Below, piece by piece: positions 34,073 to 51,332 of a DNA stretch of 64,000 bases. This DNA comes from Lepidodermella squamata. Lineage: Eukaryota; Gastrotricha. The notes under the pieces are model-generated. The model was not told the origin of the DNA, made no database searches, and saw nothing but the letters and a program-made list of their open reading frames with translations. The stretch covers positions 1,674,001 through 1,738,000 of the forward strand of contig JBLDXI010000031.1 in NCBI GenBank assembly GCA_047495785.1. The letters are read 5' to 3'. Numbering within the stretch: the first letter of the stretch is position 1; every line of letters begins with the position of its first letter. The position numbers were made by a program, and so were the translations under genes.

Positions 34073-34951
34073 CTAGATCAAACGATTGAAACAGCTAGAA
34101 ATTAAGGGAATAATCATCGAAAGAGCACTGCATGATGTGTAAACGGAATTGTGAAGCAACATCACGTTTCTAAGAGCGCAGACGTAACGATCGCCACATG
34201 ACGTGCAAATGTACGGCGATTTGCAGTAGACCGGCTTCGTCGGGTCGTATGAACACGCCTCGCCCTCATTAGCGAGTTCTTCCGAGTTCGAAATGCAGGC
34301 TGAGTGAAACTCGGCAGTGTTGTTAGATAGATAACGGACGCCTTTGAAGCCAGCAGCGCAGGTACAGGCGCTATTTACGCAAATTGTGTTCATCGTCTGT
34401 TGGCAATCGTCCATCGCCTTGCAAGAATCGCCGACTTCCCGAGGTGAGCACATGTAGTCGCCCATGGCTTTGAAACCGTTATAGCACCCGCAAATGTTGT
34501 TGATGCAAACTAACGAATAGTAGCACTGGGAGGTGTCGTAACACGATTCACCGGCAGTTTTAGTCATTAGGGTTGGGACGCAGTCAGTGCCTCTAAGACC
34601 GCGTTTGTAGCCATACACGCAGACGCATTTCTTCTGGTCGATAGAGCATTCAACGTTCTCTCCAACACATTTATCGAGCTTCGGATCGCATCCAGCGTCT
34701 AAATACACCGCTCTTCTGCACTGGGTTCCGAACTATAAGAAGGAATATTTATGTTATGATTCCATGAATCGATGCGAAGAACTCACCTGAGTAAAACCCG
34801 GTAGGCATGCACACACGCCTGCGCCACACGACGGGGTAACGACTTTACAGTATGCATTCGCTCCGTCGCATTCGTCGTTTTTCACGCACCTATCCATCAG
34901 ATTAGCACTAAGGGCGGTCGATAACAAGCTGGAAAGAATTAAAAGTAACAT
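34073..34951 (-). CDS. Secreted EB-module Cys-rich protein
   Basis: Two exons, 34787-34951 and 34073-34732, phase 0 junction, 274 residues. Begins with a clear signal peptide (MLLLILSSLLSTALSANL). It continues with four to five Cys-rich modules of the EB type common in nematode secreted proteins, with repeated C-x-C-x2-GF/GY ends: CACLPGF, CVCVYGY, CGCYNGF, CTCAAGF. The C-terminal about 22 residues are hydrophobic (SALSMIIPLISSCFNRLI), which could allow membrane or GPI attachment. An acceptor-like TTTAG lies 5 bases before the ATG, again fitting trans-splicing. It sits directly upstream of FANCL and is probably co-transcribed, with no obvious functional link. Exact role unknown. Confidence 0.85.
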
Positions 34952-36918
34952 TTCTTCTAAACCTATGCAGAAAAAAAAATAAAAATTAATAGCAACTAGC
35001 TGAGCAAGAAATGGATGAAAAGGCGTGCAATTCCATGAGATTCCTGGTTCAATACATAAGCCATCAGCATCATAGACTGGTCGTTAATTAGCCTAGGCAA
35101 CTTCGATCCTTGTTGCGGCAATCGGAAAGATTAAACACAAACCATTGCTGTAACGTTTTAGGCTACCTATTCCCTTCAATTCATCAACCATTGTCAAAAA
35201 CCAGGATTCACAAACAGTAAGGTTCCAGTCCCATCCATTAGAAACTAGATGATCTATAACTTCTCGCATGCATCAGATTGCAGAATGCTAGAGGCTAGGT
35301 AAATGCAAGGAGTCTGACGTTAGCTTCGACATCTCAAACCAGGGAGAGACATTTGACATTTGTGCTGGGCACACGCTCGAAACTTGCGATTCGATGAGCC
35401 AACTCTGAAAACCTATTTCAAATTTTGGCGCGAAATAATTATAAATTCTGCTAATTCATTTAAAATAAGATTTTACCTCAAAATACAATATTTAAAAATT
35501 ATTAAACTTCAAAATAAAAGTGGTTTTTTGGCGCTAATATTTGACCGACTACGAGATTGACCGACTACGACACGCAAGCTACATGCGCACCAGTGCATTC
35601 TATGCTCAGCCGGTTAACACGTTATCGCCTTCACGATTCAAACCCGTTCCGTTACCCGTCTGAGATGTGTTTTTCACTCATGCATCAACTAGTTACATGC
35701 ATTTTGTTGCGTGACATGTCTACTAAATGGTTGCTTCAACTCCGCGAGATTGCAGATATTTTTTTATGTTTACAACATCTGTATCTTAGGCAATAAACTT
35801 CAATATAAGTATAATGGCTTCCTCGTGAGGTCATATTTTCATGAACCATCAAGTTACACGCCAGCTGTAGAATTCACGTTTTTCTAAGGTTGCCCAAAGG
35901 CCGAAGGTTGAACGCTTTAAGTGGTAGTGTTCTGCCGCGAGTTTGATCTCCGAATGCAACGCCTGTAATATCAGAGCAATGATAACTTCATTTTCATGTA
36001 TCGATTTTCGTTTCTTTGGAGTTTTTTGCCGATTTAGATTTAGCGTGAACAGCGTTAACGCCTGTTCTGACATCAGAACTGACAGCATGCAGCATGGTAC
36101 CTGGGAGGGTTTAAAACTTTATCTTAAAACCAAGTGTTGGATGTTTCCTAATGAAGGCTGCAATATGCGGCATTATTAAGAATCGGCCCAATGCTGTCTC
36201 CGCATGGAAAGATTTCATTGCCCACACTGCTTGGCTTGCATTACCACGATAGAGTTCGATAGAGAATCAAATGTCTCCTCATGTCGTCGAAATTTCCTTT
36301 CCAATGAAATTTCCTTTACAAATGAAAACATTATTTGATCTGTGATCTGCAGTCTTATCGCACGAAGTCCTTTTCTAGTATGAGCTGATACTAGTCACCT
36401 CGCTTAATATTTTCTTATTTTTCGAGTTGCGCCGGTTACCCTCAGTTGACTTTCCTCATAAAACGAATCTCGTATGGTTTGTCATATTTATGATGCCATA
36501 TTCTTTGCAACCGAAAACGGCAATAGAATCTTAGTTTTGAAGAAGCTTTTTGATTTTTTGATGATTTAATTTCAACTATTACAGTGACGAAGAAAAGTAA
36601 CCTTTAAATCGGTAAACGCATACTCGATTGACAACAACACACTGGCAATGTGCGTGTTTTGCTATTTGCGCATAGTATTCGACCTAGATAAATGAGACAT
36701 AGGTATTACGCTTTGTTGTAACTGTGAGCTGCGCATGTCTTTGAACTAGTTCACAACCCCTTGAATCTCTTTATTTCACACATTTCCGTTTCATATGAAA
36801 ATCGTCTGAAATGAGTGCATTTTTTCTTGTTTCTTCTCCCAAGTCGATGAAGCGTGTTGAAAATAACATCAGTTTTTATATATTGTCAGTTTAATTATTC
36901 AGATTTTATTCTGAGAAT
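34952..36918. other. Divergent intergenic region, EB-module gene versus GCH1
   Basis: About 2 kb with no supported gene. Moderately AT-rich; short open frames on both strands lack similarity I recognise. Must hold promoters for both flanking genes. Confidence 0.55.
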
Positions 36919-39594
36919 ATGACCTCACAGCAGCCACTGGCTACAATAAACGGAAATATCGCTGCTTCCAGCGAGAATAACCACGAATTTGAAGATATCG
37001 ACGAGCGAGTTGAGCGGCTGAGTTGTTCAAAGCCCCTCGCAATATGCCGCCGGTTGCCGTCACACGCCGATGGCGATGACGACTGTTTCGATCAGTCTAA
37101 TTCTTCATCAGCTTCATCCTCAAATAACCAGCAACAACAGCAACAGCAACAAAAGTCCCTAATCGAACCAACTCATCATTTGTTGAAAAATGAGGTCGGC
37201 GTTTCGCGCCTGCAATCGACAACACAAATCGAACTGGCGGCGCATTATAAAGAAATTCTGAAAGGCATCGGTGAAAACCCGGAACGGCAGGGCCTGCTGA
37301 AAACGCCGACTCGCGCCGCTAATGCACTGCTTTTCCTTACGAAAGGCTACGAGCAAAAATTATCAGGTAGAGCTACTTGAAGTTTTTACTCAATTTCCGA
37401 TTCGATTTATTTTTCTAGACATATTAAACGACGCGGTTTTCGACGAAGACCACGACGAAATGGTGATTGTTCGCGATATTGAAATGTTTTCTATGTGCGA
37501 ACACCATATGGTGCCGTTTTTCGGACGGGTTAGTTTTATATATTTTTTTAAATTATTTAACGATTTTTCTTTCCTTCTCAGGTGTCAATAGGCTATTTGC
37601 CGAATAAGCGCGTTCTCGGGCTGAGTAAATTGGCGCGTATTGTTGAAGTCTACAGCCGGCGTCTTCAAAGTAATGCATCGTGTGATTTTTGAATAGAAAA
37701 TGTTGATTGATTTTTTGTGTTTCGCTGATTGCAGTTCAAGAAAGGCTGACTAAGCAAATCGCACTAGCGCTGACGGAAGCCGTTCGGCCGGCCGGCGTCG
37801 GTGTTGTCATCGAGGCGACGTAAGTCCCACGAGGCCATTGTCTAATTTCGCATAGCGCTATAAGAAATATTTGTTTCCCTGAATAATTTGAAGAAAATTG
37901 CGGTAAAATGACAAAATCAACGTTGTTTCCAAGATAATTCTGAAATTTCCGAGAAAATTTAAGCACTTAATTTTTTTGTCATTAAAACAAACACGCCGTC
38001 AAGCTTATATTTTTCCACGTTTTTCATTCCATGTATTTTGCCGTTGGCGTTTAAATTTGCGAGCTCGTCTTCTGCTATAATTCGAGCCCTCACGGGCGGG
38101 CGCATCTTCTTTTTTGCGGGGCTTCCACAATGCTATAGGTGCCAGCAAATAACATGCTTAGCGCTCAGTTTTATCAGCTGCTTGCGTGATATGATGACGC
38201 TTTTCGTCAATTTTTGAACTGGATCCAGCCAATTGAAAACTTGAAAATGTCAAGAAAGAATGAAGTTGTGTGTAATGTAATGCGAAAAGTCAGTCGAAGT
38301 ACGTCAAGTTGAACATGCTAAAATGCGGTGAAAGTTGCCTTAACCGGTCTAAGATCGCGCCGGTCCGATTTAGATTATGAAATATCAAGTTATATCTAGA
38401 ACTTTACAAATTTCACAATGTTTTAACTGATTTTGGATATTAAATTCCTTCATTTCCACAATTATAAATTGCAAATTATAAATAATTGAAATGTACTGCT
38501 ACCGGTGTGACTGGCCGATTATAATTTTGAAAAATTATCAAATTAATTAAAAAAATATTTACTGGGCAAGTGTTTGCATTTTTCTCATCCAAATCGTCAA
38601 ATTGACCTTTTTTAAGCCTTACAGAGCTTATAGAGTTACAACTAGGTTTATAGAATTCGGTTGGTTGCCATGTCAAGTCCACATTTTCTGCTCGAGCCGC
38701 CCAAAATGGCGTGGTTTAGAAAACTGTATAATAATTTGAAAATTACGGCATTTTTCGGGATATTTTTTTCCGATTTTATACGTCACCTTCCGGTCATATT
38801 CGAAGCCTCTCCTGCGCAGCATTGTTTTATGTGTAGTTTGAGACAATAGAGAGAGAGAGATAGAGCAAATAAAATTCGTAGCCGAGAGCTGCATCAGCTG
38901 CATGCACGATACATGTTTGCTATCATTTTTTGCACTAAAATCATCATGGAGAATTGAAAGTTTTGTCACGGCACCAACTAAAGATGACATTTTTCACTAA
39001 TAAGAAATGCTAAATGGAAAATGCGTTTTTTTGATCGAATATTCGTGTTGCTATGATGAAATATTGTACCATCGATTTTTGAGATATTAATTTGCGAGTT
39101 TCCGACGATAAAATTGTTTAAATGTGGAAAAATGTCGGATTTGGCAGAAAATTGAAACAATTAAATTGAAAATATAAGCAATTCTGCAACAAATCGCAAA
39201 AATCGTGGCATAATTTTAATTGGGTCCTCCTGTTGTAGCGGAACCAAATTTATTGGACCTGGAACCATTTTCAGAACTTCCGAAGATGTTATTATAATCC
39301 TTTTTTAATGAAGCTGATAAAGTTTTACCACAAGCTTCTTAATTTTGTGTTGAACTCTAGAACGGTATGCGCTTAACGGGGAGTTTAAACGTTACACATA
39401 TTGTTAACTGATAATTAATTGATTATTTTCTAATTTTATGGCTTTTATTTTCCAGGCACATGTGCATGGTGATGCGCGGCGTGCAGAAGCTGAACTCGAA
39501 AACGCTGACGAGTACGATGCTGGGCGTGTTTCGCGACGATCCGAAGACGCGCGAGGAATTCTTGACCTTGATTCGGACACAACCCAGCTATTAG
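36919..39594 (+). CDS. GCH1: GTP cyclohydrolase I
   Basis: Five exons: 36919-37366, 37419-37528, 37582-37669, 37735-37819, 39456-39594; phases agree, 289 residues. Converts GTP to 7,8-dihydroneopterin triphosphate, the first step of tetrahydrobiopterin synthesis. BH4 serves aromatic amino acid hydroxylases (dopamine, serotonin, tyrosine). Zinc and active-site motifs are intact: [47 protein letters not shown] and [14 protein letters not shown]. It ends LIRTQPSY. The catalytic core is typical. The N-terminal about 100 residues are a low-complexity Ser/Asn and eight-Gln extension, longer than in human GCH1. The last intron is 1.6 kb, the others about 50-65 bp. AATAAA at 39819 and 39833. Confidence 0.95.
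37820..39455 (+). other. Long last intron of GCH1
   Basis: AT-rich with no gene seen. A fragment at about 38,324-38,372 (GGTGAAAGTTGCC then CCGGTC words) resembles one end of the MITE at 27829-28309. Confidence 0.5.
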
Positions 39595-41081
39595 TTGATT
39601 GTTTCTCTTATATATACAAAAAAAATTAATATATATATTACAATCTCAGTTCATGCTTTTATTCACTGTTTCTACGTGTAACCGACGTCGGTGTTTGCAA
39701 AATCATTGTAACCTGTTGCTTTGAAATACTGCCTTGAAATAGTGCGAATCCTGTGTGCGTTCATTACATAGCTTTGTTTGAGTCTCATGACTTTGGTGAC
39801 TGGAGTGTGGAAAAAATTAATAAAAAAATATGAATAAATTTTGGCTTCTAAAAGTAGGATTTTGAATTTTTAGCTAAAACTGTAGCTGGGGAAATACTGA
39901 AGCTCCTCGTTAATTTAGCGATAGCATCTAATCGACTTAGCCTTTTTTAATAATGAATTCTCAATTTTTTCGAGCACGTCTGAGATCTTCCGAATTCTCT
40001 CGGTAACTATTTTTCACTCGTTTCTCGGTTTATTTGATATAAGATGGATGGTCAAGTTTTACTCATTTTCTCCAAATAATAATAATGATGATGATGATGA
40101 ATCTCGCGCTGATTATCTGCGATAATATGCGAAGTGTGTATGAAAAATCTGTATTTTCTATCTACGCGACAATATTTATAGTATTTTGATGTGCAAGTCG
40201 TTACTATTTGCTATCATCGTAATCGTATTTTAACGCCGGGAATTTTATCACTGTTATGTACCGTGAGGAGCTTTATTCTGTAGAATCTATCACGTTGGTG
40301 TTGATGAAAGTGGACTAGGAGGCGAGCAGCATGAAAATGAAATAAATGCGATGTTTCGTCGATTTGAAAGCGTATTTCCGACGGTTTTTTCCTAATTTCT
40401 GGTGATGGCGAATTGATTGATAAACGAACTTGCCAAGTGGCCATTTCAAGCACTGGCTTTCTCCAAATTAGGGTTTCCAAGTTTAACTGAAATCTTCAAT
40501 TTCTTTCCCAAGCTGATCATAGGCCTGAACATACCTAAAATAACAACTAGCATCATTGTCGATCAAGAAGGCCTGAAATTGCAAAAGTTCAAAAACCAGC
40601 AATTTTCCGATAATAGGTAGCAGGAAGCCTAAATTGAAAGCTATACCACGTACTAATGAAAACGGTATATGAAAAGTATTCGGGTTACCAGATATGAATT
40701 ATGGCAGCCCAAGGACGCAAAGTGTAACAATATCTACCTATCTATTCTCACCGAGTTTTCATGACATCTTGGACATTCTGGGTGTTTCACCCCTCTGACA
40801 TCTCCGAGAGCAAATGTTTTTGCCAAAGATATCAATGGTCATGTTATTAAGGCTGCATTATTCCCACTGTAAAGCAAGGAAAAGTTCAAGAAATTTTTCA
40901 GACTTAGTTCTTGTAGAAATTAAAGAAATCTACCAGATGATATGATATTAATTAGGTATTGGAAAATTTACAGAAACAAGACCTGATGTAAAATAGTTAG
41001 GACAAAAGGCTTCAGTGGGCATGAAACAACTGGCAAATATATCCTGTGGCTGTCCATTTGCGGGCGAAAAAAAGTTAGCTT
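39595..41081. other. Intergenic downstream of GCH1
   Basis: Holds the GCH1 3' UTR with polyadenylation signals, then about 1.2 kb with no supported gene. A GATGATGATGAT run lies near 40,086. Confidence 0.5.
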
Positions 41082-41153
41082 TAGCAGAGCGTAGTTTCGA
41101 TCTACAGACCTCTGGGTTATGGGCCCAGCGCGCTTCCACTGCGCCACTCTGCT
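41082..41153 (-). tRNA. Initiator tRNA-Met (CAT)
   Basis: 72 nt with acceptor AGCAGAG/CTCTGCT, A box GTGGCGCAGTGG, anticodon loop in GGGCCCATAACCC (initiator-type GGG/CCC stem) and B box GATCGAAAC. A run of seven Ts follows within 15 bases as Pol III terminator. Identical to the copy at 41365-41436. Confidence 0.96.
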
Positions 41154-41364
41154 GCTGCTTATAATGTATTTTTCAACCTCTAAGACAACTTGAAAGAATT
41201 GCATTCTTGAGATCACGAGAATACTCCACCAAGCTAAAATTGTTGCATCCAAGTACCGGAAGTACCGGAAGCAACGTCTTAGTCAGTAACCGCTTAATTG
41301 ATTCGTAATAATGAGTAAATTCTTAGATTGATATATACACTTCGAGGAAACCGTATTTCAGTGC

Positions 41365-41436
41365 AGCAGAGTGGCGCAGTGGAAGCGCGCTGGGCCCATA
41401 ACCCAGAGGTCTGTAGATCGAAACTACGCTCTGCTA
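41365..41436 (+). tRNA. Initiator tRNA-Met (CAT)
   Basis: Identical 72-nt sequence on the opposite strand, head to head with the other copy and 211 bp away. A TTTTTT terminator begins at about 41445. The downstream AAAGCT..C flank is shared too, so the pair is an inverted duplication. Confidence 0.96.
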
Positions 41437-41573
41437 AAGCTCACCTTTTTTATTTATTCCTCGCTTTTCACGCGCAATTTATCACATATATTGGAGAATT
41501 TTCAGTGCCTTTTTCAGTACTTCATTATGAGTCCCCCGCTCATGGCTTCAACACAACACGGTTCCAAACTTGA

Positions 41574-42455
41574 TTAAAACTGCGGTTTTTTAGTTAATAT
41601 TTCTTGTTGGGTAATCACATCAGTTTTCTTCGGATATTCATTGCAAAAAAAGTTCACAAGTAATTGAGCATCGATGTCGACAGCCTGTTCCGACATGTGA
41701 AGCCCATCACCCTTGAAATCTCGATTGGCAGCCTCGACTTGACGCAGCGATTTCCACAGGAATATGTTTGACGACGAATTGAAAACGCTAACAGCCGCAT
41801 CGTTGTAGGCAGATATTCGATCATTGGTTAGTGTTTGTCGGTTGACGGTTAACAAATTCCCGATCGTATCTTCCTGTATCTGCCAAACAACAGCTGGGAA
41901 TTTCTCCAACACAGGCTTCAATTTTTCTAATCTAGACCGATATTCCGGGAGTAAGTCTTTGTGGTAGCTCGACTTTATGGTATGGCAAGCGGAGCCTGCA
42001 ATTAGAAGGTTCGGCTTAGATGCCAGTCGCCTTTCTAACTCGGCAATCATATCGTTGTCGGGTAGAATTTTACTAGTGAAAGACAGCACAGCTCCACTAA
42101 CATTGTCTCTAAACTCCGTTTTCAAACACCTGGTCGGTTGGGAAACGAAGATCTTTTCGATTAGCTTGAGAAGCTTTGCCTGTGCCAGGAATTGATGACA
42201 CGTTCGCGAATCGCCGACGAAAGCTATCGTTTTGTTTTGGAGGCACGCCCGGACTTCATCTAGATTCATGAGGGTCATGTTTCCGTTGCCGGGGTAGATC
42301 TCGAGGGAGCTGGCTTGGTCCTTTTTACGCGATTTGTTGACATTCTCACTGGTTGATGTTCTCTCTGGAATCCTGTGATAGCTGACAGATATGCCAAGTA
42401 GGCCAAAAGCCAGTAGATTCAATGCAATCAGCTTCAATCTCAAACCAGCGATCAT
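41574..42455 (-). CDS. CASD1-like SGNH-domain type II membrane protein
   Basis: Single exon, 293 residues. A short cytoplasmic start is followed by a membrane segment (LKLIALNLLAFGLLGISVSY) at about 8-27 and a luminal SGNH/PC-esterase-like domain. Nucleophile motif AFVGDSRTCHQF (Ser83), block-III-like AGSACH (about 154-158), and GDGLHMS with Asp250 and His253 form the expected Ser-Asp-His set. The pattern resembles the N-terminal catalytic domain of CASD1 (sialic acid O-acetyltransferase) and related glycan O-acetyl enzymes. The multi-pass acyltransferase part of CASD1 is absent. Glycan acetyl transfer or removal in the Golgi is inferred; substrate unknown. Intronless, unlike most neighbours, so possibly a retrocopy. 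The two tRNA genes lie just downstream. Confidence 0.75.
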   Translation of the reverse strand: MIAGLRLKLIALNLLAFGLLGISVSYHRIPERTSTSENVNKSRKKDQASSLEIYPGNGNMTLMNLDEVRACLQNKTIAFVGDSRTCHQFLAQAKLLKLIEKIFVSQPTRCLKTEFRDNVSGAVLSFTSKILPDNDMIAELERRLASKPNLLIAGSACHTIKSSYHKDLLPEYRSRLEKLKPVLEKFPAVVWQIQEDTIGNLLTVNRQTLTNDRISAYNDAAVSVFNSSSNIFLWKSLRQVEAANRDFKGDGLHMSEQAVDIDAQLLVNFFCNEYPKKTDVITQQEILTKKPQF

Positions 42456-43660
42456 GCTATAGATTCAGCAACGCACGAAGTCGTAACTTTCATTTTCGCT
42501 TGCTATTTAGAGAAAAAAGATCGTATGTATGATATATATGTATAAAGGCAAGGAGGAAAGATAGGAAAACATAAAGTTCAGGTTAAGGGCGGCTGTCGCC
42601 CGTAGAGTGCTCTATTATAATGAAATAAATCTACATTGCTGTAGTCTTTGGCAGCGATATACCTGATATGTAGTGATGTTTCGTTGAAACATTTTAGTAA
42701 AATTTTTCTTTGCATAGTGATCAAATTAATGCAACGTCAATTTGTGCGTATTGATTATTGATTTCTGCCATTCAAAAATGTGTTGGTTTCAGTAGTTATT
42801 ACCAGTGGGCTCATGAATATTTTAAGCAAAGCAAACATTGCCTCTAGTCTTTTAGGACACTATAGGAACGGCTGGAAGATTTATTCATTTCATCGAAAAT
42901 CAGATTGCTGAATGGCTGAATGATGCTGAATTAGCATCAATTTAGCACAGTGAAGACGGCATTCTTTCTCCAGCTGCTTTTCCTTTCAGCAGAGCTGATG
43001 TTTCACGAGATTATCAAAGACACGGCTATGAGTACTAGCATTAGAGCTTTGCTTCCAATGTTCCTTTCGAACATCGATACAATCAACATCGATGATCGGC
43101 ACAAAAGGTGTGTACCTAACCTTCACTTTGATAAATTTATCTTGATTGTGAGATAACTTATCGAAGTGTGCATTTTATTGCTTGAGGGAGCTGGCTGGTT
43201 CTTTTCGAGGCGATTTGTTTGTTTTAAAGATATAAAAAGGTTGAATAGAATAGTTACAGTTTTCGCGTATTAAAATTGAACTTGTTTTTCGTGGGTGCGT
43301 AAGCAGCGATATACACAGCCCATGACAATATTATGTATTTAAAAACTCATCAAAACCCACTACCCTCTGTCTGGCCAATTACACGAGTCCATGCGTAGGA
43401 CGACGACGAAACCTGTTGCCAAGCTGCTGGCGCCGGGATCTTATCTATGAAGAGCTTCTCAAATAGCATTAAATACCCTCAGACAATCAGGCAATTATGC
43501 ACTCTTCGATGTGCAGACGAGAGCTATCTACAATGGCGTCAGGGCGGGCGCCACAAGAGGAGAAGATTTGCTAATAACCTTGAGACCTACCTGGAGGATT
43601 TCTCAGTTGACCATTTTTCAATGAAACATTTTCGAGCGAACGAAAAAACTTGCCAATAAA
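42456..43660. other. Divergent intergenic region, CASD1-like versus EGF-repeat gene
   Basis: No supported gene. A roughly 38-bp stretch at 43182-43220 resembles 42298-42336 in the CASD1-like coding region (GAGGGAGCTGGCT shared), perhaps a trace of duplication. Confidence 0.45.
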
Positions 43661-50922
<7,262 letters not shown>

Positions 50923-51332
50923 ACATAAATGCGACCTATGCCTTGTTATTTCGAATATTTGCGTCGAACTGAATATTTATATAATATCAAAGCTTTCTTC
51001 ATTTCATTTTCCATTGCCAGGGCAATTAATGCTTTGCCGATCTATGTTACCTTGTAATTGTTCGCGTGAACGACTGCTATTATTTTAATGCCTCCTTTAT
51101 CTGATTTTACGTCTGTGGTAACAATAATGGTGGTGTTTTTTACCTTTGGCACTCAGCACTCAGAGTGGCAAATAAATCCGGCAACACTCAATAAAAACGA
51201 TTCAACGTCAAGTACTCAGTGGTAGGATATTGCTTGAGATTCCTTGCGCAGCAGAGTGGCGCAGTGGAAGCGCGCTGGGCCCATAACCCAACTCTACTAA
51301 CTAAGCTATTTGGAGACTTTTGTGTTATTTAT
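50923..51332. other. Intergenic, convergent EGF-repeat and LamG-like genes
   Basis: Holds the EGF-gene polyadenylation signals (AATAAA at 51171 and 51190), the T-armless tRNA copy at 51251-51300 and, at the edge, AATAAA on the minus strand (51328-51333) for the LamG-like gene. Confidence 0.6.
51251..51300 (+). pseudogene. Initiator tRNA-Met copy lacking the T arm
   Basis: The first 41 bases match the intact initiator tRNA genes through the anticodon arm. About 22-23 bases (variable loop and whole T arm) are then missing, and the sequence resumes with CTCTACTA, the 3' acceptor strand with one change. The acceptor stem can still form with a single C-A mismatch. No B box, so probably not transcribed. 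Confidence 0.85.

Noticed and set aside
43182-43220. Possible pseudogene copy of the CASD1-like gene
   Set aside because: Similarity covers only about 38 bp and does not extend either way, so it is too short to call.
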